NCBI GenBank assembly: GCA_015493185.1
Contig: WGDQ01000422.1
Location: forward strand, 1-9,040
Reading direction: 5' to 3'
DNA length: 9,040 nucleotides
DNA from: Planctomycetaceae bacterium
GTDB lineage: Bacteria; Planctomycetota; Planctomycetia; Pirellulales; JAEUIK01
In this document: positions 1 through 7,132 of the stretch, in pieces
How the letters are laid out: each line of letters begins with the position of its first letter
Numbering within the stretch: the stretch's first letter is position 1
Program-made: the position numbers and the translations under genes
Notes under the pieces: generated by a model
The model's input: only the letters and a program-made list of their open reading frames with translations
What the model was told of the DNA's origin: nothing
Database searches by the model: none

Positions 1-1
1 G

Positions 2-1132
2 GCGTGCAAGCTATTCGGCGACGACTACGACGTGCTGCTGGAGAAGGCCGGGCAAATTGAGCGAATCTTGCGATCGATCGAGGGCAACGCCGACGTGGCG
101 GTCGAGCAGGTTGCCGGTCAGCCGGTATTGCAGATCAAAGTGAAGCAGGAAGAAATTGCCCGCTATGGCGTGTCGGCACGCGATGTGTTGGATCTGGTTG
201 AATCGTTGGGAAGCATGCCGGTAGGAGAAGTCTTCGAGGGGCAATTGCGCTTCCCGCTCATCGTGCGGTTGCCGCAATCGCTGCGTCGAAGCCCCGAGGC
301 CATTGGCCGCATGCTGCTTACCACGCCCGCGGGCGAAACCATTCCGTTAAGGCGATTGGCCGACATCCAAATTGTCGAAGGGCCATCAACCATCACACGC
401 GAATGGGGGCAGCGCCGTATCACCATTACCTCGAATGTTCGCGGACGTGACATGGGTAGCTTTGTCGCCGAAGCGCAGAAACGGATCGACGAGGAGGTTC
501 AACTGCCCAGCAGCCGCTACCGCGTGGAGTGGGGAGGCCAGTTCGAAAACCTGCAACGGGCGCGAACCCGACTGTTGATCGTCGTGCCGATTGCGCTGTT
601 GCTGATTTTCGTATTGCTCTACATGACCTATCACAACGTGATTGACGCACTGCGGGTTTTTACCGGCGTGCCGTTTGCATGGACCGGTGGCATTTTCGCT
701 CTGTGGTTGCGCGACATGCCGTTTTCGATTTCCGCGGCCGTCGGATTTGTGGCCCTTTCGGGTGTGGCCGTGCTCGACGATATGCTGCTGGTTTCCTACA
801 TCCGACAGCTTCGGCAACGGGGGGCCGACCTGGAACACGCCGTCGAAATGGCCGCCATGACCCGGTTGCGACCTGTGCTGATGACGGCGCTGGTGGCCAG
901 CCTGGGGTTTGTGCCAATGGCCTTCAACACAGGCATGGGGGCCGAGGTTCAACGGCCCCTGGCAACTGTGGTGATCGGGGGTGTGATCAGCGCCATGGTG
1001 ATGTCGCTATTGGTGCTGCGGGTGCTGTACATGGTATTTCAAGGGCTGGGTGGTCATGCGGACGAAGAGTCTCCGTCTGCGACATCGCAGCATGAAGAAG
1101 CCGCTACTTTGGAAGCGGTCTCTGTTGGATGA
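2..1132 (+). CDS. Heavy-metal efflux RND pump, CzcA/CusA family, C-terminal part (5' truncated)
   Basis: This is the inner-membrane pump of a tripartite proton-driven metal exporter. The frame is open from base 2, and the first residues (C-K-L-F-G-D-D-Y-D) already match the interior of the family, so the start lies outside the window. About 376 of the usual 1,000-1,050 residues are present. They cover the second periplasmic porter region, including REWGQRRI and NVRGRD (nt ~398-451) and VEWGGQFENLQRAR (nt ~524-565), and the last membrane helices (nt ~570-1045). The segment RLRPVLMTALVASLGFVP and the following GAEVQRPLATVVIGG are typical of CzcA rather than CusA. The metal-site and TM4 acidic residues that would settle substrate specificity are missing. 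Two positions look odd: an Asp-Asp pair at nt 776-781 where relatives usually have Asn-Gly, and Arg at nt 1019-1021 where the final helix usually has Pro. A 30-residue acidic tail follows. The family is certain; the metal is unknown. Confidence 0.93.
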   Translation, partial: ACKLFGDDYDVLLEKAGQIERILRSIEGNADVAVEQVAGQPVLQIKVKQEEIARYGVSARDVLDLVESLGSMPVGEVFEGQLRFPLIVRLPQSLRRSPEAIGRMLLTTPAGETIPLRRLADIQIVEGPSTITREWGQRRITITSNVRGRDMGSFVAEAQKRIDEEVQLPSSRYRVEWGGQFENLQRARTRLLIVVPIALLLIFVLLYMTYHNVIDALRVFTGVPFAWTGGIFALWLRDMPFSISAAVGFVALSGVAVLDDMLLVSYIRQLRQRGADLEHAVEMAAMTRLRPVLMTALVASLGFVPMAFNTGMGAEVQRPLATVVIGGVISAMVMSLLVLRVLYMVFQGLGGHADEESPSATSQHEEAATLEAVSVG

Positions 1133-1158
1133 GCATGGCTGGACCGGACCAGCCATGC
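1133..1158 (+). terminator. Perfect 10-bp hairpin just after the RND pump stop
   Basis: A 10-bp perfect inverted repeat (arms 1133-1142 and 1149-1158, loop ACCGGA) begins one base after the TGA stop. Its position suggests a transcription terminator or an mRNA 3'-end stabiliser. There is no U-tract after it, so it is not a classical intrinsic terminator. It could also be a copy of a dispersed palindromic repeat. Confidence 0.5.
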
Positions 1159-1326
1159 CAGTTGTGTCGTGCCGATCGCACCATGATAGCCGTGTTGTGC
1201 CCGGGCCGAATCGGTGGTTATCTCGGGAGGTGATTGTTTTTTCTCGTGTAGAGCAAGAGCCGTTCGACTCTGATCATTGTCTTTGCAGGTAGTTGTTTCG
1301 TTTTTTTGAAGATTGAAGATCCGTAC

Positions 1327-1333
1327 AAAGGAA
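1327..1333 (+). promoter_or_regulatory. Ribosome binding site of the small lipoprotein
   Basis: AAAGGAA lies with 8 bases between its GGA and the ATG at 1341. This supports 1341 over the neighbouring ATG at 1344. The 208-base gap upstream of the gene holds the hairpin above and several T-runs, but no promoter I can call with confidence. Confidence 0.55.
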
Positions 1334-1340
1334 CCTCGCG

Positions 1341-1718
1341 ATGATGTGGATGCGTCAGATGATGGAAGCGTCTTTTCTTACGGCTTTGTTGTTGGGCTCC
1401 ACGGCGTTTGTGACCGGTTGCAGCCAGAAAGCAGGGCCTGCGGGCGATCAAGCGGCCACACAGGCCGAACCGGCGGCTGTTGAGACCGTGGTCGACGATC
1501 ATAGCGGCTGGTGGTGCGCGGAGCACGGGGTGCCGGAGGAAGAATGCACTTTATGCAGCAGCGAAGCCGCCGAGCGCGCACAGGCCAAGGGCGATTGGTG
1601 TGAAGAGCACGACCGGGCCGAGTCGCAATGTTTTATCTGCCATCCGGAGCTGGAGGCCAAGTTTGCCGCCCGCTACGAGGCGAAATACGGCAAGAAGCCA
1701 CCCGCGCCCAAAAAGTGA
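1341..1718 (+). CDS. Small predicted lipoprotein with two C-x2-H-x6-C-x2-C putative metal-binding modules
   Basis: The product is 125 residues. A short N-terminus and hydrophobic stretch (residues 11-26) lead to the lipobox V-T-G-C, with Cys27 as the predicted lipidated residue, so the protein should be membrane-anchored in the periplasm. An Ala/Pro/Gln-rich linker (28-52) follows. Two copies of one module come next: W58-C59-x2-H62-x6-C69-x2-C72 and W86-C87-x2-H90-x6-C97-x2-C100. They have the same internal spacing and are offset by exactly 28 residues. Each offers three Cys and one His, a plausible soft-metal or zinc site. The C-terminus is Lys/Pro-rich. The gene follows the RND pump on the same strand, so a role as metal scavenger or chaperone for the efflux system is inferred. 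From memory, unverified, similar W-C-x-E-H motifs occur at the N-termini of some RND adaptor proteins. No enzyme fold is visible. The reading frame is secure; the function is not. Confidence 0.82.
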   Translation: MMWMRQMMEASFLTALLLGSTAFVTGCSQKAGPAGDQAATQAEPAAVETVVDDHSGWWCAEHGVPEEECTLCSSEAAERAQAKGDWCEEHDRAESQCFICHPELEAKFAARYEAKYGKKPPAPKK

Positions 1719-1769
1719 TGGCATGCCCATTCACATAATGTGGCACCCACGCTGCGCACTGCACGGGCT

Positions 1770-1796
1770 GCGAATGGCATTCGCTCAAATTTATTG
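1770..1796 (+). terminator. Possible terminator after the lipoprotein, in the convergent gap
   Basis: A perfect 6-bp stem (1770-1775 with 1779-1784, loop GGC) is followed by the A/T-rich stretch TCAAATTTATTG. It lies 50 bases after the lipoprotein stop, between two converging genes, where a terminator is expected. The stem is short. The rest of the 179-base gap (1719-1897) holds a weak 5-bp hairpin at 1817-1832, which could serve the opposite strand, and no gene I can support. Confidence 0.35.
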
Positions 1797-1897
1797 TAAT
1801 CCGGCTGACCCCCATCGCCCTACAGCGAGGGCAGCACCGAGGGGCCAAGGGTTCAAATGCGCGCATAGCGGCAAATGGCGAGGCGCGTTGTGGCCTG

Positions 1898-3133
1898 CTA
1901 CGCGGTGCCAACCTCGACGGGTGGTTCGCAAGCCGCGCACGCGTCGGTCGATGATGGCTGTTCGAAGCCGGCGAGTCGGCACTTGCGGCGGTAAAGATCG
2001 ATCACCAGGTCCTCATACTGTCGCGTCATGCGATCGAGTGTGAAACGCTCCAGAATGCGGGCCCGCCCCTGCTCGCCGAGCTGACGGGCCAGCGATCGAT
2101 CGCTCAATACTTCGCAGAGCCGTCCGGCCAGTGCCTCGGCATCGCCGGGCGGAACCAGAAAACCGGTGCGACCGTCTTCCACCGACTCGGGAATCGAGCC
2201 GACGCGTGTGGCAATCACCGCTTTGCCGCACCCCATGGCCTCGAGAATCGAAACGGGGCTGCACTCCATATGCGAGGTGATCAGCAATACGTCCATCAGC
2301 GCAAGCAACTCGGGAACGTCGGTCCGTTTGCCGAGCATCTGCACTGTGTCTTGCAAGTTCAACTCGGCGCGAAGCTGCTCGATGACCGGTCGGCGAGGAC
2401 CATCGCCAACAATCAGAAAACGGGCCTCGGGCAGCCGTTCCCGCACCAAGGCCGCGGCTCGCAGAAATAGCTCGTGGTGCTTTTCCGGGCGAAGCACGGC
2501 CACGATGCCGGCCACAGGGTTTTCGGCGGTCAGGCCCAATTCGGCCATCAGCGCCGGATTGGCCGGACGGGGTGCGAATCTTTCCGGGTCGATGCCGTAG
2601 GGAATGACCACCACCTTGTCGGACGGACAGCCGGCCTCGTCGATCAAATAACGGGCATGCGGAGCGGCCGCACCGATAAAGGCATCGGTCCACCGAGCCA
2701 GCAGGCGGTTGGGCCACTCGATATAGTCGGGCACGCCGGTTGAATGAATCGCCGAAACCACGACCGCCACCCGTGCACGCCGGGCACCCAGTCGGCCCCA
2801 AAACATGCGATCGCCGCCCGTTCCCACGGTTACGACGGCGTCGATCCGACGCTCGCGGAACAGGCGTTCGAGGCGCCGCACAACGCCAACATCGAATTTG
2901 TGACGCAACAGACGATCGAATACGGGCACTTCGTCGGCCAGCGCTTCGCCTAATTCGCCTTTTTCCTTCAGACAGCAAAGCTCGGGCAGCACACGTTGGC
3001 GATCGATACGACGGATCATATTGAACAGCAGCGTTTCGTAGCCGCCGATTGTCATGGTCGTGGTCAGAAACATGACGCGAAGTGGGCCGCGATCGGCGGG
3101 GTCGGTCATACGTGGATACGGTGAGGCATTCAT
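1898..3133 (-). CDS. GT4-family glycosyltransferase (GT-B fold)
   Basis: This protein of about 411 residues probably transfers a sugar from a nucleotide-sugar donor to a growing polysaccharide or lipid-linked oligosaccharide at the cytoplasmic face of the membrane. The N-terminal half starts with LRVMFLTTTMTIGGYETLLF, where Gly-Gly (residues 30-31) forms the usual donor loop. The C-terminal half has VLRPEKHHELFLRAA (Arg215 and Lys218, the conserved phosphate contacts) and the EX7E motif of retaining GT4 enzymes in MECSPVSILEAM (Glu290, Glu298). After it come the typical ATRVGSIPESV and GFLVPPGD. A short Cys-containing tail ends the protein. The frame is open up to 3277, but that extension is Cys-rich and unlike the family and would overlap the flippase. 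The ATG at 3133 has GAGGAG upstream and places the fold near residue 19. A second ATG at 3109 lacks such a site. It is the last gene of the leftward cluster, after a 133-base gap. Donor and acceptor cannot be told. Confidence 0.9.
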   Translation of the reverse strand: MNASPYPRMTDPADRGPLRVMFLTTTMTIGGYETLLFNMIRRIDRQRVLPELCCLKEKGELGEALADEVPVFDRLLRHKFDVGVVRRLERLFRERRIDAVVTVGTGGDRMFWGRLGARRARVAVVVSAIHSTGVPDYIEWPNRLLARWTDAFIGAAAPHARYLIDEAGCPSDKVVVIPYGIDPERFAPRPANPALMAELGLTAENPVAGIVAVLRPEKHHELFLRAAALVRERLPEARFLIVGDGPRRPVIEQLRAELNLQDTVQMLGKRTDVPELLALMDVLLITSHMECSPVSILEAMGCGKAVIATRVGSIPESVEDGRTGFLVPPGDAEALAGRLCEVLSDRSLARQLGEQGRARILERFTLDRMTRQYEDLVIDLYRRKCRLAGFEQPSSTDACAACEPPVEVGTA

Positions 3134-3145
3134 TGACGTTTTTAT

Positions 3146-3151
3146 CTCCTC
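3146..3151 (-). promoter_or_regulatory. Shine-Dalgarno site that decides the glycosyltransferase start
   Basis: On the minus strand GAGGAG stands 12 bases before the ATG at 3133. The spacing is long but the match is strong. It supports this start over the in-frame upstream and downstream alternatives. Confidence 0.55.
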
Positions 3152-3197
3152 ACATGTCGAGTTGTTAGCAAAGCCATATTCGCAAGCCGACAATACA

Positions 3198-3248
3198 CAC
3201 GATGGCTCACCACAGTCTGTCAGACATCGCGCGGGCGTCGCCATCGTG
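3198..3248. repeat. 9-bp inverted repeat in the flippase-glycosyltransferase gap
   Basis: CACGATGGC (3198-3206) and GCCATCGTG (3240-3248) are perfect reverse complements with 33 bases between them. An 11-base odd palindrome, GTCTG-T-CAGAC (3215-3225), sits inside. In the RNA this could form an outer stem with a small inner hairpin just before the last gene of the cluster. A role in partial termination, mRNA processing or protein binding is only inferred. Confidence 0.4.
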
Positions 3249-3266
3249 GGCCGAAGATGCGGACAC

Positions 3267-4808
3267 TTATCGGCCACGTTGCAACCGCGTGCGCAACCTT
3301 TCTCGATACTCGATGAAAAGATTGAGTAACCGCTGCTTTTCGTCGGAGCAAAGCAACCAATCGCTCAGCAATACGATAGCCAGTACAAGAGCAAGACCGA
3401 CGGCCAGGGCCGTAAGTCCCCATATCAACAGTAGCGGCAGGGCAATCACGATGCCGACACCGCGCGAGACGCGCAAACCGCACATCGCAGCCAGCCAGAG
3501 AACCAGCGCCAGGCCAAGCAGGTTGGAAATTGCTGTGGCAATCACGGCACCTTGCAGGCCATAGCGAGGCACCAGCAGCAGGTTCAGTCCGATATTGGCC
3601 GCCAGAGCAATGCCGAACGCAAGACTGCCCAGCGACGCACGTTCGGAGCACCACAGATAGGTTTCAGCCAGCAAAGCCAACGCGAACCAGCAGCAATAGG
3701 CCAACGTCCACGGCAGCACGGCGTGCCCGCCGTCGAACTTCCCCTCAAACACCACGCCGAACAGAAACGGCGCGGCCAGCAAAATCAGCGCGCCGCCCGC
3801 GACGAGCAACAAACCAAAGAGCTTGAGCGTCAGGTTGACGCGCCGCGATACCTGTTCGCGATGTCCGGTTTCCCAGTCGTGGCTCAGGTGCGGGAGCAAC
3901 AGCGAGGCCAGCAATCCAGATACCGATACCAACAGCACCGGCACGACCCGAGCGCTGTGGTAGTGTCCCACCTGCTCCATGGCGACAATGGGCGAAAAGT
4001 TGCTGAAGTGCAGCAGCATGTAGCGGTCGACCACCTCGAACAGGTTGGTGAGCCAGTTAGAAACCCAGATCCACAGCGCGAAGGGAATGACCTTGGCCCA
4101 AAATGCTTTGTGCGGCGCGGCCTGCGAGGGCTCGGGCACGTCGAGCCACACGTCACGCAGCCAATAAAGCGCCAGCAGCGTGGCCGCAAGGCATGCCCCG
4201 GCATAGGCCACCAACATGCTGGCCGCGGTGGCACGCCAACCCAGCAGTAGAACCACGCTTAGCGTGGCGAACAACAAGCTATTGCAAAACTGCAAGACCG
4301 ACGACCGTCGATAGAGCCGCAGTGCTGTGAATAACTCGGTCATGAACATATAGGCGATCACCAGCAGCAGGCAGCCAGCCATCAGCAGGACCATTCGTGC
4401 ATGCAGCGTGTCGCCAAAGACGAGCCGCGATATCCCGGCCGGCCATAACGCCACAAGCCCGGCAGCAAAGCACGAAAAAACGATCGTCGCTACCGTGGTG
4501 CGCCGCAAAAAGGTTCGCAGTTGCCCACGCTGGCGAAAGTACTCGACATAGCGACCAAACGAGCCGGGCAAACCGAGAATGGCCAGCGGCGCGGCCAATA
4601 CCAGAAAACCGAACGCCATGTCCCACTGCCCCAGCTCTTCGGGCGAAAGCCAACGACAAACGAGCACGCCACGGGCAAACCCAACCAGACGTTGGACGAC
4701 GGTCATGCCCATAAGAATGAGCACGCTGTCGACGAGCGTGTCGCTGCGAAGTCGATCGCTCGTGGGCGCCTCGGTGGCGGCTGACGTGTGATAAGCCACG
4801 TTACTCAC
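3267..4808 (-). CDS. Wzx-type polysaccharide flippase (MATE/MVF superfamily)
   Basis: This is a 513-residue, very hydrophobic protein with about 12-14 predicted membrane helices. It should flip lipid-linked oligosaccharide units across the inner membrane. The N-terminal region has the family's RLVGFARGVLVCRWLSPEEL (residues 40-59), in which the chain turns into the 'LG.WD' helix. The late segment NIGLNLLLVPRYGLQGAVIA (residues 405-424) is the classic Wzx/PST-family N-L-x-L-I-P-x-Y-G-x-x-G-A motif. The C-terminus is a basic cytoplasmic tail. The start is GTG at 4808, inside the deacetylase stop region (8-base overlap, GTGAGTAA), so translation of the two is probably coupled; only a weak G-rich stretch lies upstream. 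A later Met at residue 33 would remove the first helix. Length and motifs fit the family well. The cargo is unknown but is presumably the polysaccharide made by the neighbouring genes. Confidence 0.9.
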   Translation of the reverse strand: MSNVAYHTSAATEAPTSDRLRSDTLVDSVLILMGMTVVQRLVGFARGVLVCRWLSPEELGQWDMAFGFLVLAAPLAILGLPGSFGRYVEYFRQRGQLRTFLRRTTVATIVFSCFAAGLVALWPAGISRLVFGDTLHARMVLLMAGCLLLVIAYMFMTELFTALRLYRRSSVLQFCNSLLFATLSVVLLLGWRATAASMLVAYAGACLAATLLALYWLRDVWLDVPEPSQAAPHKAFWAKVIPFALWIWVSNWLTNLFEVVDRYMLLHFSNFSPIVAMEQVGHYHSARVVPVLLVSVSGLLASLLLPHLSHDWETGHREQVSRRVNLTLKLFGLLLVAGGALILLAAPFLFGVVFEGKFDGGHAVLPWTLAYCCWFALALLAETYLWCSERASLGSLAFGIALAANIGLNLLLVPRYGLQGAVIATAISNLLGLALVLWLAAMCGLRVSRGVGIVIALPLLLIWGLTALAVGLALVLAIVLLSDWLLCSDEKQRLLNLFIEYRERLRTRLQRGR

Positions 4809-5679
4809 CGGCGGCTACCCCCACGGGTTCGGGCGCCGGCTCCGGGGCCTCGCCGTAGTCGAATCGGCGAATTTGATACTTCTTGCGAGGATCGAGCGTG
4901 GCCCAGTTCTTGGTCAAAATCGCCGGACCATCGACGCCGGCACGTTGCAAATGAAAGGCGTCGCCACCAGGTTCGTTGAAACCTCCATAGGCAGAGCAAG
5001 CCGCCTCGAAGCCCCATTGCCGTGCCAAATGAAACGCCTGGGCATTGAGATTCGCGTGTTGTCCGATCGGAAAGGCAAAATACCGAATCGGCACACCGAC
5101 GGCATCTTGCAGATCTTCGGTCGCCGTGACGATTTCGTCGCGTAGCTGGCGCAGATCGTGAACGCGCCCCAGATCGGGATGCGTTCGTGTGTGCGCGCCG
5201 ATTTCAACGCCTTGGTCGGCTAACTGGCGAATTTCCGCCAACGTGTTGGGGCGGAAGCGATTGCCCATTCGCAGATCATGCTCGAAGTACGCACCTTCAA
5301 GTATGGGCGCCGTCGATACGAAATACGTCAGCGGAATGCGCCGTTGGATCAATAGCGGCAAGGCGACTTCACAGTTGATGGCATAGCCGTCATCGAAGGT
5401 GATGCTCACACATGGCTCGTCGTTGTAGCCTTGCCGGATCCGTTGTTGAACCTCTTCAAGCGAGATTAGCCGAAAGCGACGTTGCAGCCAGTCGATATCG
5501 CGTGCAAACACCCGTGGATGCGTTGTCCACACATTGGCAGCATCGTCGGCAATGCGATGATAGATCAGCACGACCAGTGGCAATCTCCCTTCCGCCGCCA
5601 GGCGACGGTTGCGCCACCAGCGATGGGGATGAAAACCGTAGTAGTAGGCCGTTAGCAAAAGGCGTTTCCAAACGGGCAT
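4801..5679 (-). CDS. NodB-family polysaccharide deacetylase (carbohydrate esterase 4)
   Basis: This 292-residue enzyme should hydrolyse N- or O-acetyl groups from a sugar chain using a divalent metal. The NodB motifs are intact: TFDDGY (residues 94-99, Asp96 as base and Asp97 as metal ligand), HTRTHP (163-168, His163 and His167 as metal ligands), and R-Y-F-A-F-P-I-G (199-206). There is no signal peptide. The N-terminus is short, basic and aromatic, and LPLVVLIYHRI follows directly, so the enzyme is probably cytoplasmic or peripheral to the membrane. It would then act on lipid-linked intermediates before export. The C-terminus ends in a Pro/Glu/Ala tail (about 277-292) outside the catalytic domain. 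The ATG at 5679 has AGGA six bases upstream, 12 bases after the acyltransferase stop, and the 3' end overlaps the flippase start. The fold and catalysis are clear; the natural substrate is not. Confidence 0.93.
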   Translation of the reverse strand: MPVWKRLLLTAYYYGFHPHRWWRNRRLAAEGRLPLVVLIYHRIADDAANVWTTHPRVFARDIDWLQRRFRLISLEEVQQRIRQGYNDEPCVSITFDDGYAINCEVALPLLIQRRIPLTYFVSTAPILEGAYFEHDLRMGNRFRPNTLAEIRQLADQGVEIGAHTRTHPDLGRVHDLRQLRDEIVTATEDLQDAVGVPIRYFAFPIGQHANLNAQAFHLARQWGFEAACSAYGGFNEPGGDAFHLQRAGVDGPAILTKNWATLDPRKKYQIRRFDYGEAPEPAPEPVGVAAGE

Positions 5680-5685
5680 GGTCGT

Positions 5686-5689
5686 TCCT
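5686..5689 (-). promoter_or_regulatory. Ribosome binding site of the deacetylase
   Basis: AGGA on the minus strand lies six bases before the ATG at 5679. It sits within the 12-base gap after the upstream stop and supports this start. Confidence 0.5.
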
Positions 5690-5691
5690 GT

Positions 5692-7059
5692 CTAGCGGTG
5701 CAATGCGGTCGAGGTGGTTTTGCTCAGGCCGGTTTTGATCCAGCGTTTCACGTTTTGTTGCCCGGCCCAAAAGCCAAGACGAATGCGCGGGAGGATGCGA
5801 TTGGGGGCAATGCGCAGCTCGATCGTGGGTCGAGGCGAGGCACGCCAATGCGCCTTATACGGCTCGTCTCCTCGCAAAAAGTCGTAGTAGGCGAAGCCCT
5901 GCTCGATGGTCTGTTTGAGCACGGCCAGTTGCAACAACCAGCCAGGCTTGTGCTGGAGCGCCTCAGGATCGAGACCCGACTGATAGCTGTAGATCGTGTT
6001 TCCACCAGCCAAATCGTATTGAATGGCCACAACGCAGCCGTCGATCGTGAGCCAATGCAGTTTCAACATGTTGCGAGCAAGCAGGCGGGTCATGATGTCT
6101 TGCTGAAAGCGCGTATAGGCCTGCGAGGCGAACAAACCAGGCTCGCCCAAACTTTGCCGCCGACGCTGGTGCAAATCCACCAGGTGAGGAAACATCTGCT
6201 CAAGCTGCTCGGCAGTTTGTGCGGTATGAACCGTTGCTCTCTTACTGCTCAGTATGCCGCGTTCCGCGCGGCGACATTGTTTACGGTGCGATTTCGATAG
6301 CCGGGCCAGGAGCTCGTCCCACGTGCGAGGCAGTGCAATGCGCCAGCAGCGCATTCCGGCACACTCGTGCACTGTTGCCTCACGGGCAGCCATGGCCCCG
6401 GCGAAACACCGCATCGCCTGGTCTTCCGCGTCGACGGCCGTGAGCTCGAGCAAATCCCAATAGCCGGCACCCTCGGTCGTGAGCCAATCGGCCAGCGTTT
6501 GGGCCACGGCCGGCACGTGCTCAGGATGAGCCAGAAGAGTCAGGTAATCGGCACACGACTGCTCAGAGCCGAACCAGCGAACAACGGCGTGGCCGCCGCG
6601 ACGATGCTCGATAAACCACGGCGCTGCGCCAACAAGTTGGCCCGCCGTGTCGTGCACGGCCAGAACAAAAGGTTCGCGCCGTGGGCGTGGCTCGTACAAC
6701 GTTGTTGCGGAAAGTGAGGCACTCGAGGCGGCGCGATCTCCACTCGTGGTTGAGACGTTTTCTGTAGATATGAGGGCGGGAGCGGTCGGCGCCTGCTGCG
6801 ACGGAAGAGAATCTGAGCGTGTTGAAGCGGGAGCATCCGTGAAACGGGCTGGCGAACGGCCCGACGGTTTAGCAGGTGAATCACTTGCCGAGATGCCGCC
6901 GGCGATGGTCTCGGCGTGCTCTACGGAAACATCGACGAAATGTTGCCAGCAAGCATCAACCCATTCCCAACACCGGAAAGGATGATCGCCCTCCAAGGCA
7001 TTCCAGGGTTGTTGCAGCAACCGGAACGTAGAACGGTCGTGTACCCGGGTGATTTGCAT
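5692..7059 (-). CDS. GNAT-superfamily acyltransferase, BioF2/FemAB-like (CelD/BcsL type)
   Basis: This protein of about 455 residues resembles the acyltransferases common in bacterial exopolysaccharide loci (Pfam Acetyltransf_6 / BioF2-like). It probably acylates a sugar or a lipid-linked precursor. The N-terminal half contains PFVLAVHDTAGQLVGAAPWF and an R-W-F-G-S-E-Q-S-C-A-D-Y-L segment. The C-terminal BioF2-like domain (about residues 246-405) starts with LLARLSKSHRKQCRRAER and ends with the family signature FLRGDEPYKAHW (394-405). About residues 52-128 (nt ~6676-6906) form a Ser/Ala/Pro/Thr-rich, apparently disordered insert between the first helices and the first strands, which I do not expect in the family. 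The frame is open up to a GTG at 7110, but the ATG at 7059 begins MQITRVHDRSTF, the usual family start. No good Shine-Dalgarno is seen. It is the first gene of the leftward cluster. The substrate is unknown. Confidence 0.85.
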   Translation of the reverse strand: MQITRVHDRSTFRLLQQPWNALEGDHPFRCWEWVDACWQHFVDVSVEHAETIAGGISASDSPAKPSGRSPARFTDAPASTRSDSLPSQQAPTAPALISTENVSTTSGDRAASSASLSATTLYEPRPRREPFVLAVHDTAGQLVGAAPWFIEHRRGGHAVVRWFGSEQSCADYLTLLAHPEHVPAVAQTLADWLTTEGAGYWDLLELTAVDAEDQAMRCFAGAMAAREATVHECAGMRCWRIALPRTWDELLARLSKSHRKQCRRAERGILSSKRATVHTAQTAEQLEQMFPHLVDLHQRRRQSLGEPGLFASQAYTRFQQDIMTRLLARNMLKLHWLTIDGCVVAIQYDLAGGNTIYSYQSGLDPEALQHKPGWLLQLAVLKQTIEQGFAYYDFLRGDEPYKAHWRASPRPTIELRIAPNRILPRIRLGFWAGQQNVKRWIKTGLSKTTSTALHR

Positions 7060-7109
7060 GCTAGTACGCGTCGATGTTTGTTTTCGAGTAAGACCCGGAC
7101 CGTGGCGCA

Positions 7110-7132
7110 CAATCGGGACGGCCCGACGATTG
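7110..7132. repeat. Inverted repeat CAATCG-N11-CGATTG, possible operator
   Basis: The perfect 6-bp arms (7110-7115, 7127-7132) enclose a partly self-complementary GC-rich core. The left arm, extended to CAATCGGG, recurs 50 bases away at 7160-7167. The site lies about 300 bases upstream of the proposed Wzz transcription start, a distance compatible with an enhancer-type activator site. It could equally form a hairpin in the leader of the acyltransferase mRNA. Confidence 0.3.

Noticed and set aside
1741..1756. TGGCACCCACGCTGCG resembles a sigma-54 promoter on the + strand.
   Set aside because: It lies after the lipoprotein, pointing into the 3' end of a convergent gene. No + strand gene follows for thousands of bases, and the -12 box lacks TT.
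1480..2043. A 187-residue + strand open frame over the lipoprotein and the convergent gap.
   Set aside because: It is Arg/Pro-rich, out of frame with the lipoprotein, and runs antisense into the glycosyltransferase.
2091..2104. 14-bp perfect palindrome AGCGATCGATCGCT.
   Set aside because: It is inside the glycosyltransferase coding sequence and built from the CGATCG words that are frequent throughout the window. It is most simply a by-product of codon use.
3229..3242. Possible minus-strand sigma-54 spacing (GG-N10-GC) in the flippase-glycosyltransferase gap.
   Set aside because: The -12 box is GCGC without TT; the match is only what GC-rich sequence gives by chance.
3134..3277. Longer start for the glycosyltransferase, adding 48 residues and overlapping the flippase.
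   Set aside because: The extension is Cys-rich and unlike the GT4 N-terminus, and a GAGGAG site marks the ATG at 3133.
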